NCBI GenBank assembly: GCA_029228645.1 | Contig: JAPTHR010000007.1 | Span: 5 to 64,004 of the forward strand | DNA length: 64,000 nt | DNA from: Gammaproteobacteria bacterium Milos-ODIII6 | GTDB taxonomy: Bacteria > Pseudomonadota > Gammaproteobacteria > Chromatiales > Chromatiaceae | Reading direction: 5' to 3' | Shown: piece by piece, positions 16,536-25,107 of the stretch | How the letters are laid out: each line of letters begins with the position of its first letter | How positions within the stretch are numbered: position 1 is the first letter of the stretch | Translations under genes and position numbers: made by a program | The notes under the pieces: model-generated | What the model was told of the DNA's origin: nothing | What the model saw: the letters and a program-made list of their open reading frames with translations, nothing else | The model's database searches: none

Positions 16536-18145
16536 CGCTGTTTGTCTCCTTTACCTCGCAACAGTGCCTCCGGGTGGCGCTCGAGGTAGTCGCTCATGAT
16601 GCGCAGCGAGCGCGCGGCATTGCCGAGTTCCCGCAGCACCCGGTGGGCCTCGGACTGCAGCGGCGAGTTCGGCGCCAGCGTTTTCTCCATCGAAGCCAGG
16701 GTCGAGCGCGTCTGCGCCAGGGTTGCGTTCAGCTCGGTAGCGGTCTCGCGGTCGAGTCTTGAGAGCAGCTTGTTGGTTGCAAGCATGGTATCGCGCAGCG
16801 CACTGAGGCTCCCGGCGAGGTCGGTGCTCATGCGATCGAGTGGAAGGCGGGCCAGTTTGCCCGCCAGCTCGGTCAATTCATCGAAAGCGGTCGGCATGCT
16901 CGGCAGGCGTGGCGGCTGGCCATCCCAATCGATCGTCCGGGGGGCATCGTCCGGGTGAAAATCGAATTCCACGTAGCGCGCAGCAGTAATCAGATTGCCG
17001 GTTTTCAGTTGCGCGCGCAGGCCCTTGGCGACCAGGTCGTCCCAGAAACGGCGGCGTTCGTCCGGATTGTCGATTGCGCCGTCGGTCTGTCCCAGGCGCG
17101 CCGGCTCTATCGCTATCGTGACCGGCAGTGCGGCACTGCGCTGTTCGATGTCGAGACTCAGTTCAACCGCCATCACCTCACCGATCGGGATGCCGCGAAA
17201 CTCGACCGGGGCGCCGGGTACCAGGCCCCGTACCGAGCCGGTGAAGTCCAGCTGCCAGGATTCGCGGTAATCGTAGCGGTCGGCGAACGCGGCCTGCTGG
17301 TTGGCGAAGAGTTCGAACTCGCTGCCCTGTGCGGCCTGCGCCGCGGGCGCATCGGCTTCGGGGTTGGCAAACGCGATCCCGCCGCGCAGCAACGAGGCCA
17401 ACGATTCGGTGTCCAGACGGAGGCCGCTGGCGTCCAGCGAGAGGCCCACCCCGGAGACGTTCCAGAAGCGGGTTTGTTCACCGATTGTGGCGTCGTGCGG
17501 CGCCCGCACGAATACCTGCATGGCAATGCGCTGATCCGCGCGCAGCGCATACGCGACCACTCGGCCTACCTCGATGCCGCGGTAAAACACCGGCGAGCCT
17601 TCGCCGAGCGAACCCAGGGAATCGGTGAGTAGGGTGTAGCCGGCGCCGGACTCCGCGGCGGTGACGATCGGCGGTAACTCGAGGCCCTCGAAGTCGGTAC
17701 GGCGGCCTTCGCCGGACGCCAGGTCGGCACCGATATAGGCGCCACCCACCAGGGTGCTCAGGCCGGAAACCTGGCCCTGGCTGAGGCGCGGGCGCACCAC
17801 CCAGAAGCGTGCACGCTGGTTGAGAAAGCGCGCCATGGGCTGGCTCAGGCGGGCGCGCACGAGCACCCGGTCGAGATCCGGGCTGAGGTCGATGGCTTCC
17901 ACCACGCCGATGTCGACGTCCTTGAAGCGCACCCGGGTCTTGCCGGCCTCCAGCCCCTCGGCGGTCTGGAAGGTGATGGTCACCAGCGGACCCTGCTGGA
18001 TATAGGCGCGGTATCCCAGCCACAAGGCGGCCAGCAGCGCCACCAGGGGGATCAGCCATACCAGCGAGATGCGCCGCTGGGTATCCGCTTTGGCCTCCGG
18101 CAGGTCGGCCAGGGGTGATTCGTCACTGGCAGGCATCTTACTCAT
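16532..18145 (-). CDS. pqiB: PqiB, MCE-domain lipid transport protein
   Basis: A 537-residue inner-membrane-anchored protein with one N-terminal transmembrane helix (LVWLIPLVALLAALWLGY) and three MCE/MlaD domains beginning at about 45, 160 and 285. Each has the pattern LxxGxxVxFxGxxIG: VRFKDVDIGVV, VFYRGIEVGRV and VEFRGIPIGEV. The C-terminal 130 residues are helical (AGKLARLPLDRM, LSRLDRETATEL) and form the needle in PqiB. It bridges the periplasm for lipid transport. Start ATG at 18145; a second in-frame ATG at 18136 is possible. It overlaps the preceding gene by 8 bases. Confidence 0.93.
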   Translation of the reverse strand: MSKMPASDESPLADLPEAKADTQRRISLVWLIPLVALLAALWLGYRAYIQQGPLVTITFQTAEGLEAGKTRVRFKDVDIGVVEAIDLSPDLDRVLVRARLSQPMARFLNQRARFWVVRPRLSQGQVSGLSTLVGGAYIGADLASGEGRRTDFEGLELPPIVTAAESGAGYTLLTDSLGSLGEGSPVFYRGIEVGRVVAYALRADQRIAMQVFVRAPHDATIGEQTRFWNVSGVGLSLDASGLRLDTESLASLLRGGIAFANPEADAPAAQAAQGSEFELFANQQAAFADRYDYRESWQLDFTGSVRGLVPGAPVEFRGIPIGEVMAVELSLDIEQRSAALPVTIAIEPARLGQTDGAIDNPDERRRFWDDLVAKGLRAQLKTGNLITAARYVEFDFHPDDAPRTIDWDGQPPRLPSMPTAFDELTELAGKLARLPLDRMSTDLAGSLSALRDTMLATNKLLSRLDRETATELNATLAQTRSTLASMEKTLAPNSPLQSEAHRVLRELGNAARSLRIMSDYLERHPEALLRGKGDKQR

Positions 18146-18746
18146 CTCGCTTGGGGACGTTATCCCAGATCAGGCGCGGGTCGAAGGTGAATGTGGCGAG
18201 CATCGTGAGGATCACCACCGCGGCAAAATACAAGGCCCCTGGGCCCGCCCTGACATCGGCCACCGCACCCATCTGCAGGAGGGCGACCAGCACGGCCACG
18301 ACAAAGATATCGACCATCGACCATCGACCAACGAATTCGGTGAAGCGGTACAGGCGGGTACGGTCCAGGGGCCTTGCCGGGGAGCGCAGCTGCACCGAGA
18401 TCAGCAGATAGGCAATGATCACCATTTTCATGATCGGGACCAGGACGCTGGCGACGAATACCACCAGGGCGAGTGGCCACATGCCGCTGATCAGCAGGAA
18501 CTCCGCGCCACTGAGAATGGTGTCCGAACGGACCATGCCGAGGGAGGTGACGTGCATGATAGGCAGGAGGTTGGCTGGCAGATAGAGCATCACCGCGGCC
18601 ACCAGGAAGGCCGAGCTGCGCGACACGCTGCGCCGGATGCGCCGGGTCAAGGGCGCGTCGCAGCGGGCGCAGCGCACCCGCGCGAGTCCCGCGGGCCAGC
18701 GGTTGACCAGGCCGCAGCCGTGGCAGCCGACCAGGTCATGGGTCAT
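18138..18746 (-). CDS. PqiA-type membrane protein, second half as a separate gene
   Basis: A 202-residue inner-membrane protein equivalent to the C-terminal half of Escherichia coli PqiA. A zinc-ribbon of two CxxC pairs (CHGCG and CARCD) is followed by about four transmembrane helices; the conserved LPANLLPIMH and GMWPLALVVFVASVLVPIMK segments match the family. PqiA is the inner-membrane partner of PqiB. GGAAGG precedes the ATG at 18746 at good spacing. It follows the first-half gene by 20 bases, so the usual single protein is made as two polypeptides here. Confidence 0.88.
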   Translation of the reverse strand: MTHDLVGCHGCGLVNRWPAGLARVRCARCDAPLTRRIRRSVSRSSAFLVAAVMLYLPANLLPIMHVTSLGMVRSDTILSGAEFLLISGMWPLALVVFVASVLVPIMKMVIIAYLLISVQLRSPARPLDRTRLYRFTEFVGRWSMVDIFVVAVLVALLQMGAVADVRAGPGALYFAAVVILTMLATFTFDPRLIWDNVPKRDE

Positions 18747-18766
18747 TTGTCTGCCTTCCAGTCCGC

Positions 18767-19381
18767 TCACCGGATCCGGTCCCACAGGCGCCCGGGATGG
18801 ACCTGGGTCGTCGTGGCCGCCAGGACGAACACCAGGATGGCCAGCGACCACGCTGCCGGTCCGGCGACAATGGTCGCCCGCTCGGCCAGTTTGACCGACG
18901 CGACAATCACACCGAGGAGAAAGATCTCGAGCATGCTCCACGGTAGCACGGCCTGCATGATGCGCAGTGCGGCGACGAATCCCGGCGGGCGCCGCCCGAG
19001 TGACAGCGGCAGGAAGACGTAGATCAGCAGGCTGATATGCAGCAGGGGTGCGATGATCGTGGTGAACAGCACCACACCGGCCAACAGGATGGCCCCTTGC
19101 GCGTACAGCTGCTGGATGCCGGCCAGCAGGTAGGTGCTGGCGTGCTGCCCGCCGAGAGAGAAGTCGAGCAGCGGGAAACTGTTGCTGAGGACGAACAGGA
19201 TGAGCGCCGTGAACCCCAGCGCAAGCGGCGGGTTGATCGGGTCGTGACCGCCATGATCCAGCACGCAGCCACAGCGTCGGCAGCGCACGCGACCCGCCAG
19301 ATGTTCCGCTGGCAGGCGTTGCAGCAGGTCGCATTCGTGACAGGCGATAAGGTCGTGGCGGTGTCGCGCTGGCGGCTTCAT
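18767..19381 (-). CDS. PqiA-type membrane protein, first half as a separate gene
   Basis: A 204-residue inner-membrane protein equivalent to the N-terminal half of PqiA. The zinc-ribbon is CHECD and CRRCG, followed by LGFTALILFVLSNSFPLLDF and three more helices, including VLPWSMLEIFLLGVIVASVK. The duplication of this fold within the family is visible by comparison with the next gene. The ATG at 19381 starts MKPPARHRHDL; an upstream in-frame extension to 19444 is possible but unlike the family. It is the first gene of the pqi group, 59 bases after purE on the same strand. Confidence 0.87.
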   Translation of the reverse strand: MKPPARHRHDLIACHECDLLQRLPAEHLAGRVRCRRCGCVLDHGGHDPINPPLALGFTALILFVLSNSFPLLDFSLGGQHASTYLLAGIQQLYAQGAILLAGVVLFTTIIAPLLHISLLIYVFLPLSLGRRPPGFVAALRIMQAVLPWSMLEIFLLGVIVASVKLAERATIVAGPAAWSLAILVFVLAATTTQVHPGRLWDRIR

Positions 19382-19440
19382 TGCGCTCGAGATTAGCAGA
19401 ACGGCAGGATGAGCCGCGCGGCATCGCCCGGCAAACCGAT

Positions 19441-19950
19441 TCACCCGCCGAAAGACGGACCCTCCTCGTCCCAGCGCGCGACCTTGGTGAGCACCATCTG
19501 CTCGAGGTCCGACTTGAAGTCGCGCACCCGTTGCGCGAGAGCATGGTCGGAGATGGCGAGCATCTGCGCTGCCAGGATGCCCGCGTTGCGTGCCCCGTTG
19601 ATCGCCACCGAGGCCACCGGCACGCCCGGCGGCATCTGCACGATGGAGAGCAGCGAATCCTCACCGCTCAGGGCCGAGGATTTGACCGGTACGCCGATCA
19701 CCGGCAGCGGCGAGATCGCCGCCACCATCCCCGGCAGATGGGCGGCGCCGCCGGCGCCGGCAATAATGACCTTCAGCCCGCGCTCCTCCGCGGAGGCCGC
19801 ATACTCATACAGCCGTTTCGGCGTGCGGTGCGCCGAGACGATGCTCATCTCGAACGGCACCTGCAGTTCATCCAGTGCATCCGCAGCGGCCTGCATGACC
19901 GGAAGATCCGAATCGCTGCCCATGATGATTCCAACCGTGATGTCTCTCAT
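19441..19950 (-). CDS. purE: N5-carboxyaminoimidazole ribonucleotide mutase
   Basis: A 169-residue class I PurE, converting N5-CAIR to CAIR in purine biosynthesis. The hallmarks are [12 protein letters not shown] (residues 8-19), [12 protein letters not shown] (39-50) with the catalytic His, and [13 protein letters not shown]. The ATG overlaps the purK stop (TAATG), so it is the second gene of purKE. Length is normal. Confidence 0.96.
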   Translation of the reverse strand: MRDITVGIIMGSDSDLPVMQAAADALDELQVPFEMSIVSAHRTPKRLYEYAASAEERGLKVIIAGAGGAAHLPGMVAAISPLPVIGVPVKSSALSGEDSLLSIVQMPPGVPVASVAINGARNAGILAAQMLAISDHALAQRVRDFKSDLEQMVLTKVARWDEEGPSFGG

Positions 19951-21104
19951 TACTCGTTCTCCGCTCCGATTTCGATCGTGTCGCGAACCTGGTTTGCCTT
20001 GGCCCGCGCCGATGCGATGTCGTGGTCCAGGATGGTGATGTGCCCCATCTTGCGAAAGGGCGCGGTTACCGCCTTGCCGTAGAGGTGCAGACACACCCCG
20101 GGGATCGCCAGGACTTCCTCGAGGCCGCGCAGCACCGGCCGTCCCTGTTCATTCGGCGCCCCGAGCAGGTTGACCATGGCGGCCGGGCTGAGCGCCTCGG
20201 TGCTGCCCAGTGGCAAGCCGAGAATGGCGCGCAGGTGCTGCTCGAACTGATCGGTGATGTTGGCCTCGATGGTGTGATGCCCGGAATTGTGCGTGCGCGG
20301 AGCGATTTCGTTGACCAGGACTTCGCCGTCCCGGCGCACGAACATCTCCACGCCGAAGATGCCGACCCCATCGAGCGCCTGCACCGTTTCGACCGCGATC
20401 TGCTCGGCGCGGGCCTGGGTCTGCGGGGATATTCCGGCCGGCGCAAGGAGCAGGTCCAGCACGTTTTCTCCGGCGCGGAAGCACATCTCCACCGCGGGGT
20501 AGGTGACCACTTCACCGCGCGTGCTACGCGCCACCAGGACCGCGATTTCCTTGTCGGCGTCCACGAATTCCTCGATCAGCGAGGGCACCGGGAGGTGCTG
20601 AGCAAAGTCCGCCGGTGAGTGCATGATGGATACGCCGCGCCCGTCGTACCCGCCGCGCCGGGCCTTCTGCACCAGCGGGTAGCCGAACCCGGCGAACTGG
20701 CTCTCGGTGGGGCTTTCCACGGCGGCAAAACGAGACGTGGGAATGCCGTTGTCCTGCAGGCACTGCTTCTGGGTGAGCTTGTCCTGAATGGTCTTGAGCA
20801 CCGCGGCCGAGGGATGCACCGCATGTCCCTCTCGCTCGAGTTCCGCGAGGGTTTCCGCGTCGATGTTTTCCAGCTCGAAGGTGAGCACATCCGAGGCCCT
20901 GGCGAGCTCCCTGATCTGATCCGCGTCGTGGTACCCGGCGACGATCTGACGGGTGGCGATCTGTCCCGCCGGAGAGTCCGGTACCGGGTCGAGCACCGTG
21001 GTGGTGCAACCGAGCTGCTTGGCTGCGCGGACCAGCATGCGTCCGAGTTGTCCACCGCCGATGAGCCCGATGCGGGCGATGGGGTAGGGATAATCTTTAC
21101 TCAT
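19950..21104 (-). CDS. purK: N5-carboxyaminoimidazole ribonucleotide synthase
   Basis: A 384-residue ATP-grasp enzyme that makes N5-CAIR from AIR, bicarbonate and ATP. The N-terminal motif [12 protein letters not shown] is followed by VLDP, the ATP-grasp segment [15 protein letters not shown] near 150, VFGVEMFV-like strands and [16 protein letters not shown] near 265. The ATG at 21104 places the glycine motif at the usual distance; an upstream frame to 21158 is not family-like. Divergent from the small gene at 21266, leaving about 160 bases for promoters. Confidence 0.95.
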   Translation of the reverse strand: MSKDYPYPIARIGLIGGGQLGRMLVRAAKQLGCTTTVLDPVPDSPAGQIATRQIVAGYHDADQIRELARASDVLTFELENIDAETLAELEREGHAVHPSAAVLKTIQDKLTQKQCLQDNGIPTSRFAAVESPTESQFAGFGYPLVQKARRGGYDGRGVSIMHSPADFAQHLPVPSLIEEFVDADKEIAVLVARSTRGEVVTYPAVEMCFRAGENVLDLLLAPAGISPQTQARAEQIAVETVQALDGVGIFGVEMFVRRDGEVLVNEIAPRTHNSGHHTIEANITDQFEQHLRAILGLPLGSTEALSPAAMVNLLGAPNEQGRPVLRGLEEVLAIPGVCLHLYGKAVTAPFRKMGHITILDHDIASARAKANQVRDTIEIGAENE

Positions 21105-21265
21105 GCGGTGGAGAAGCGCCCGTGAGCGGGAAAAGCCGCGCATTATACGGAAAACCACGGTGGCACAAAGATTTCCCGGACAGTCTTCGCAAGGCCGCTT
21201 GAGCTTCCCCCGTTGCCGGCTTAATGTTAGCGCCCGATTCGTGTCCCCCCAGGAAGTGACAGACA

Positions 21266-21568
21266 GTGCCAGCCAAGATATATAAAGGTATCGACCAGGA
21301 CCCCAAGGGCGCGATGAACACCACCGGCAACATCATCCGGGATGCCTGGTTGTTCGGCCTGTTGCCAGAGACCGAGACCTGCGCGGGGTGGACGGTCGGG
21401 CGGGTCGAGGCCCTCTACGACCAGGTCTACAAGGAGTGGGAAAAGTACGGGCACATGGTGTCCAACCTGCCGCCCGAGCTGCGCGAGCGTCATCAGCGGA
21501 TCTACGACGCCGCGGTCGCACGCGCCCGCGAGCTGGGCTGGGACCCGGTGCGCGACTACCCTGACTGA
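21266..21568 (+). CDS. Small conserved-looking protein of unknown function
   Basis: A soluble 100-residue protein starting at GTG, with AGGAAG 9 bases upstream. It has no signal peptide or membrane segment. The sequence is rich in Trp and Tyr (RDAWLFGLLPETETCAG, YDQVYKEWEKYGHM) and ends in WDPVRDYPD; the composition is protein-like and no overlapping alternative exists. I do not recognise the family. It stands alone between purK (divergent) and the exopolysaccharide locus. A GC-rich inverted repeat, GCGCC/GGCGC, just after the stop at 21578-21591 may help end transcription. Confidence 0.7.
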   Translation: MPAKIYKGIDQDPKGAMNTTGNIIRDAWLFGLLPETETCAGWTVGRVEALYDQVYKEWEKYGHMVSNLPPELRERHQRIYDAAVARARELGWDPVRDYPD

Positions 21569-21794
21569 GTGCTGATTGCGCCGCGCGGCGCCCGTTTCCC
21601 TGCTCACGCCCGCCAAGGGCGTTGCCTGACCTGCCCGGCGATCGGTCGGCGTTCGGATAAACCCCAGGAATCAGAGCACTACCTGTTTTGTGATGGGGCT
21701 CACGGCGCTCGCGTGGAGGCGGTGCTTCGGGGCACTCCACCCGGGGTCGGCCCCGATTCCGCGGGGTCAAGGGAAATCTTAAAGTTTTCAGTGA

Positions 21795-21807
21795 ATTGAC
21801 CGTCAAT
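21795..21807. promoter_or_regulatory. Perfect 6-1-6 palindrome upstream of the exopolysaccharide operon
   Basis: ATTGAC-C-GTCAAT lies 33 bases before the first gene of the locus, in a short AT-rich stretch (roughly 21776-21835). It looks like an operator for a dimeric regulator, but no specific regulator can be named. No clean -35/-10 pair was found beside it. Confidence 0.4.
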
Positions 21808-21839
21808 GTGGCTGTAGAACCGTTTTTCGGAGACAGCCT

Positions 21840-22637
21840 ATGGCGTCAACCAGCACCCCCTACGTGTGGAGTCCCCCAAATTCCGGCAAGGGACCCGTAC
21901 AGGGGGAAAACACAGAAATACCCGATCCCTCGCATCGGCAATTGCCGCCCAGGCGGCGGCGCTTCGAGGCCGAGGTGATCGCGGATATGCAGGCCATGCC
22001 CGTCATTACGGACAGTGGCTTGCTGTCCGGGTTGACGGCCGAGTTCCTCAAAGCCGCCCGTCAGGCGAATACCAACCTGATCATGCTGAGCAGCGCCCGC
22101 CCGGGCGAGGGTAAAACCGTCAATGCGGTCAGCATCGCACACGGCCTGGCCAAAGAGGCGGGGCTGCGAACCCTGCTGGTCGATCTCAACGTGGATCACT
22201 CCCAACTGGCGAACCTGCTGGGTGCCGAGGGCAAGCCAGGCATGTCGGAGGTCGTGTTCGGGGAGGCCAGGATCAGCGAGTCCATATTCCGCTGCGGCCC
22301 GCTCGGTTTCGACTTCATGCCCTTCGGGCGTCCCATCAGCGGTCACCTGCAGCTTTTCAATGGTGCCGTCGGCAACCGTCTGGGGCAGCTGCTGGCGCGC
22401 GTATCACACGCCTATGACCACGTCCTGCTGGACGGACCGGCCGTGTTCGGCTCCTCGGATCCGGCAATCATGGCCTCCCGGCTGGGTGGCGTGATCATGG
22501 TCATTCAGTGCGAGAAAACCCGCTGGGAGGTGGTCAGCTCGGCTGAGCGCCGACTCCGGGAGGCCGGTGGGCGACCGCTGGGCGCCATTCTCAACCGCCG
22601 CCACTATCACGTGCCGGCCTTCGTCTACGGGAAATAG
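21840..22637 (+). CDS. CpsD/CapB-type ATPase (BY-kinase-like) of exopolysaccharide synthesis
   Basis: A 265-residue cytoplasmic P-loop ATPase of the polysaccharide tyrosine-autokinase family. Walker A is SARPGEGKT at 85-93, Walker A' is LLVDLNVD near 118 and Walker B is HVLLDGPAVFG near 198. In the family such a domain works with a membrane copolymerase to control chain length and export. Here it is separate from the copolymerase gene two genes downstream. The usual C-terminal tyrosine cluster is nearly absent; the tail is HYHVPAFVYGK with two tyrosines. GGAG lies 7 bases before the ATG. First gene of the plus-strand operon. Confidence 0.85.
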   Translation: MASTSTPYVWSPPNSGKGPVQGENTEIPDPSHRQLPPRRRRFEAEVIADMQAMPVITDSGLLSGLTAEFLKAARQANTNLIMLSSARPGEGKTVNAVSIAHGLAKEAGLRTLLVDLNVDHSQLANLLGAEGKPGMSEVVFGEARISESIFRCGPLGFDFMPFGRPISGHLQLFNGAVGNRLGQLLARVSHAYDHVLLDGPAVFGSSDPAIMASRLGGVIMVIQCEKTRWEVVSSAERRLREAGGRPLGAILNRRHYHVPAFVYGK

Positions 22638-22641
22638 CGCC

Positions 22642-23718
22642 ATGCCGCGAAGATTCATTCAGCGGCTGCTGTCGCTCCTGCTGCTCCTTGCGCTGGGCGC
22701 ATGCAGCACCCAGCAAGGACGCATGATGCTCGAGGTCGACGAGGAGGTGCCGGTCGAACTGGGGACCTTCAGCTTCGAACAGGACCAGATGCAGTACGAG
22801 CTGTTCGATCAGTACCGTATCCAGCCGGGCGACATCCTGGACGTGCTGTTCCAGATCCAGACCTGGGTCAAGAAGCCGAACTTCAAGGTCAAGGTCGACC
22901 ACACGGTCGCAGTCAAGTTCGTGCACGTGCCCGAACTGAACGAGGAGCAAAGGGTGCGGCCGGATGGCAACATCTCGCTCCCCTACATCGGTGAGTACTA
23001 TGTCATCGACAAGACGGTCAGCGAGATCCAGGAGGACCTGCGCAAGCGTTATTCGCGCGAACTGCAGAACCCGGAGATGTACGTCACCATCCCGGAGTTC
23101 CAGGAGTCCATCCGCGAACTCAAGAAGGACCTGCACACCGCGCCGCGCGGCCTCAGCCGCCTGGTCACGGTGCGCCCGGACGGGCGCGTGACCTTTCCGA
23201 TGGTGGGAGAGGTCGAGGTCGCGCAACGGACCATTTCCGATATCAATACACTGCTGAACGACAACTACCAGCACATCCTGCCGGGTCTGCATGTGGACCT
23301 GTTCCTGCAGAAGCATGCCGGTGCGCGCATCTACATGGTGGGCGAGGTGGTTCGCCCCGGGGCCTACCCGATAGACAGGCCGATCTCGGTGCTGCAGGCG
23401 ATGTCACTCGCGGAAGGATTCACTCCGGCTGCGCGCCTCGACAGCGTGGTGGTGCTGCGACGCAACAAGGACAAGCTGGTTGCGACCCGTACCGATATGA
23501 AGAGCCTGTTTGGCTTCGGCGAGAAGCAGCGCCTCTTCTACCTCAAGCCGGACGACATCGTGGTGGTGCCGAAGATGCGCATCGCGCAGATGGCGGACAT
23601 CTCCGGTTACCTTTCGCAGGCCATCATGTTCCGCGGTTGGGGCGTGAGCGGATCCTACGAACTGCACGACGCCCTGCCGCAATCCTCCGAAATCAACAAT
23701 GTACTGGGTGGGGACTGA
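22642..23718 (+). CDS. Outer-membrane polysaccharide export lipoprotein (Wza/OPX family)
   Basis: A lipoprotein of 358 residues with lipobox LGAC (Cys21). It forms the outer-membrane exit channel for exopolysaccharide. After YRIQPGDILDVLF (residues 58-70) there are two copies of the PES pattern, VRPDGNISLPYIGE at 105-118 and VRPDGRVTFPMVGE at 177-190, each followed by a TxSxI..L..Y helix. An SLBB domain follows (ARIYMVGEVVRPGAYPI, from 228). The C-terminal part (LKPDDIVVVPKMRIAQM, then an amphipathic region) would form the membrane-spanning helix. The duplicated PES motif is unusual. It starts 4 bases after the ATPase gene. Confidence 0.9.
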   Translation: MPRRFIQRLLSLLLLLALGACSTQQGRMMLEVDEEVPVELGTFSFEQDQMQYELFDQYRIQPGDILDVLFQIQTWVKKPNFKVKVDHTVAVKFVHVPELNEEQRVRPDGNISLPYIGEYYVIDKTVSEIQEDLRKRYSRELQNPEMYVTIPEFQESIRELKKDLHTAPRGLSRLVTVRPDGRVTFPMVGEVEVAQRTISDINTLLNDNYQHILPGLHVDLFLQKHAGARIYMVGEVVRPGAYPIDRPISVLQAMSLAEGFTPAARLDSVVVLRRNKDKLVATRTDMKSLFGFGEKQRLFYLKPDDIVVVPKMRIAQMADISGYLSQAIMFRGWGVSGSYELHDALPQSSEINNVLGGD

Positions 23719-23721
23719 GTG

Positions 23722-25107
23722 ATGCATGAGCACAAGTCGCATGACTATCTGCGCGAACTGCTGTTCATGCTGTTCGCGCGGCGCGGCCTGATCGTTCTGG
23801 TGACGCTGCTGGTGTTCGGCGTCAGTACGGCCGTGTATCTCTTCGCGGTGCCTCTTTACGAGGCCAGCAGCAGCCTGCTGGTGCGTGGCAAGGTGGTCAC
23901 CGGTTCGGTCGAGAGCCTCAACGGCGAAGGCAACAAGGTGCTGCCGGTGCGCAAGGAGGATCTGTACTCCGAGGTCGAGTTGCTCGCCTCGAGCGAGTTG
24001 ATGCGCCGCGTGGCCAACCGCCTGCATGCAGATGGACGGTTCGAGCAGCTGCTCGAGCCGGACCTGGTGGAACAGCTGCGCAGCGGGTTGAACTACGAGG
24101 TGTTGCCGGCAACCAACGTGATCAAGGTGTCCATGACCGGTCAGCAGCCAAAGGACCTGGTCAGCATGATCGACGCCACGCTCGAGGAGTATGGGACCTA
24201 TCGCCTGGAGGTTTACCAGCCCGCCAAGAGTCTGAGTTTCTTCGAACGCCAGGCAGAGCGTCTGCACCAGGATATCCTCGCAATGGAAAAGGACCTGGTG
24301 GCGCTGGTCGCATCCGACAATACCCCGGAGCCGGTGCTCGAGATCGAAGCCAACCTGCTGATGAAGCGCGATCTGGAAATGGAGCTGAACAGGCTCAGGG
24401 CGCGTTTGATCGAGTTGCGCAATATCGGGATTCAGCCCAAGCAGGAGGGGGTGTTCGAATCCTTCTCCGCCCTCAAGCTCGAAAACCCCGGCCTGCAGGC
24501 GCTCCAGGCCCGTTACGTGGAGCTGCAACTGGCGCGCGCCGAACTGTTGCGTACCTATCAAGCGGGCAGCGAGAAGATGCGTGAACTCGGGCGCGAGATG
24601 GCCGAGAACGAACGTCTGATCGGAGAGGCGATGAAGGCCTATGCGAACGAGTTGGCCGGCGAGATCGCCACGCTCGCACAGCAGGAAGCGACCATCCTGT
24701 CACAGATCAAGGCGATTGCGCGGCGCAACCTGGTGCTCCAGGAAGCGAGCGTGCGAGCGGATCGCATCCGGTCCGAGCTTGCGCTCAAGCAGTCGGCATA
24801 CGAGAACTTCGTCAACCGGCGTGAAGAGGCGCGCATGACCGAGACCCTCGATCACAACAAGTTGAGCTCGCACGTGACCGTCATGGAGCGCGCCTGGTCA
24901 CCGGTCGATCCGATCTTTCCACGCCCCGTGATGCTGCCGATGGGCCTGATCACGGGGCTGATCCTGGGCATGATGCTGGCGCTGATGCGCGAGTTCCTCG
25001 ATCACAGCTTCAAGAAGCCGTCTGACCTCGAGCGCATCTCGCAGATGCCGGTGATCGGCTCGGTGCCGGAGCTGTCTCCGGTCAAACCGGTGGCCGAGGC
25101 GGCATGA
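23722..25107 (+). CDS. Polysaccharide copolymerase (Wzz/GumC-type chain-length protein)
   Basis: A 461-residue inner-membrane protein with two transmembrane helices, GLIVLVTLLVFGVSTAVYLF near 25-45 and MLPMGLITGLILGMMLAL near 400. Between them is a Wzz domain followed by a long coiled coil (residues about 160-360: LSFFERQAERLH, EMELNRLRARLIEL). The Pro-rich PxxP-like segment before the second helix, WSPVDPIFPRPVML, is typical. It lacks the fused kinase domain found in PCP-2a proteins; the separate ATPase at 21840 would be its partner. ATG at 23722 is preferred over the adjacent GTG at 23719. Confidence 0.9.
   Translation: MHEHKSHDYLRELLFMLFARRGLIVLVTLLVFGVSTAVYLFAVPLYEASSSLLVRGKVVTGSVESLNGEGNKVLPVRKEDLYSEVELLASSELMRRVANRLHADGRFEQLLEPDLVEQLRSGLNYEVLPATNVIKVSMTGQQPKDLVSMIDATLEEYGTYRLEVYQPAKSLSFFERQAERLHQDILAMEKDLVALVASDNTPEPVLEIEANLLMKRDLEMELNRLRARLIELRNIGIQPKQEGVFESFSALKLENPGLQALQARYVELQLARAELLRTYQAGSEKMRELGREMAENERLIGEAMKAYANELAGEIATLAQQEATILSQIKAIARRNLVLQEASVRADRIRSELALKQSAYENFVNRREEARMTETLDHNKLSSHVTVMERAWSPVDPIFPRPVMLPMGLITGLILGMMLALMREFLDHSFKKPSDLERISQMPVIGSVPELSPVKPVAEAA

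Noticed and set aside
21795-21807. Palindrome as a FleQ box
   Set aside because: The half-sites are in the opposite order from the known GTCAAT..ATTGAC arrangement, so the match is not valid.
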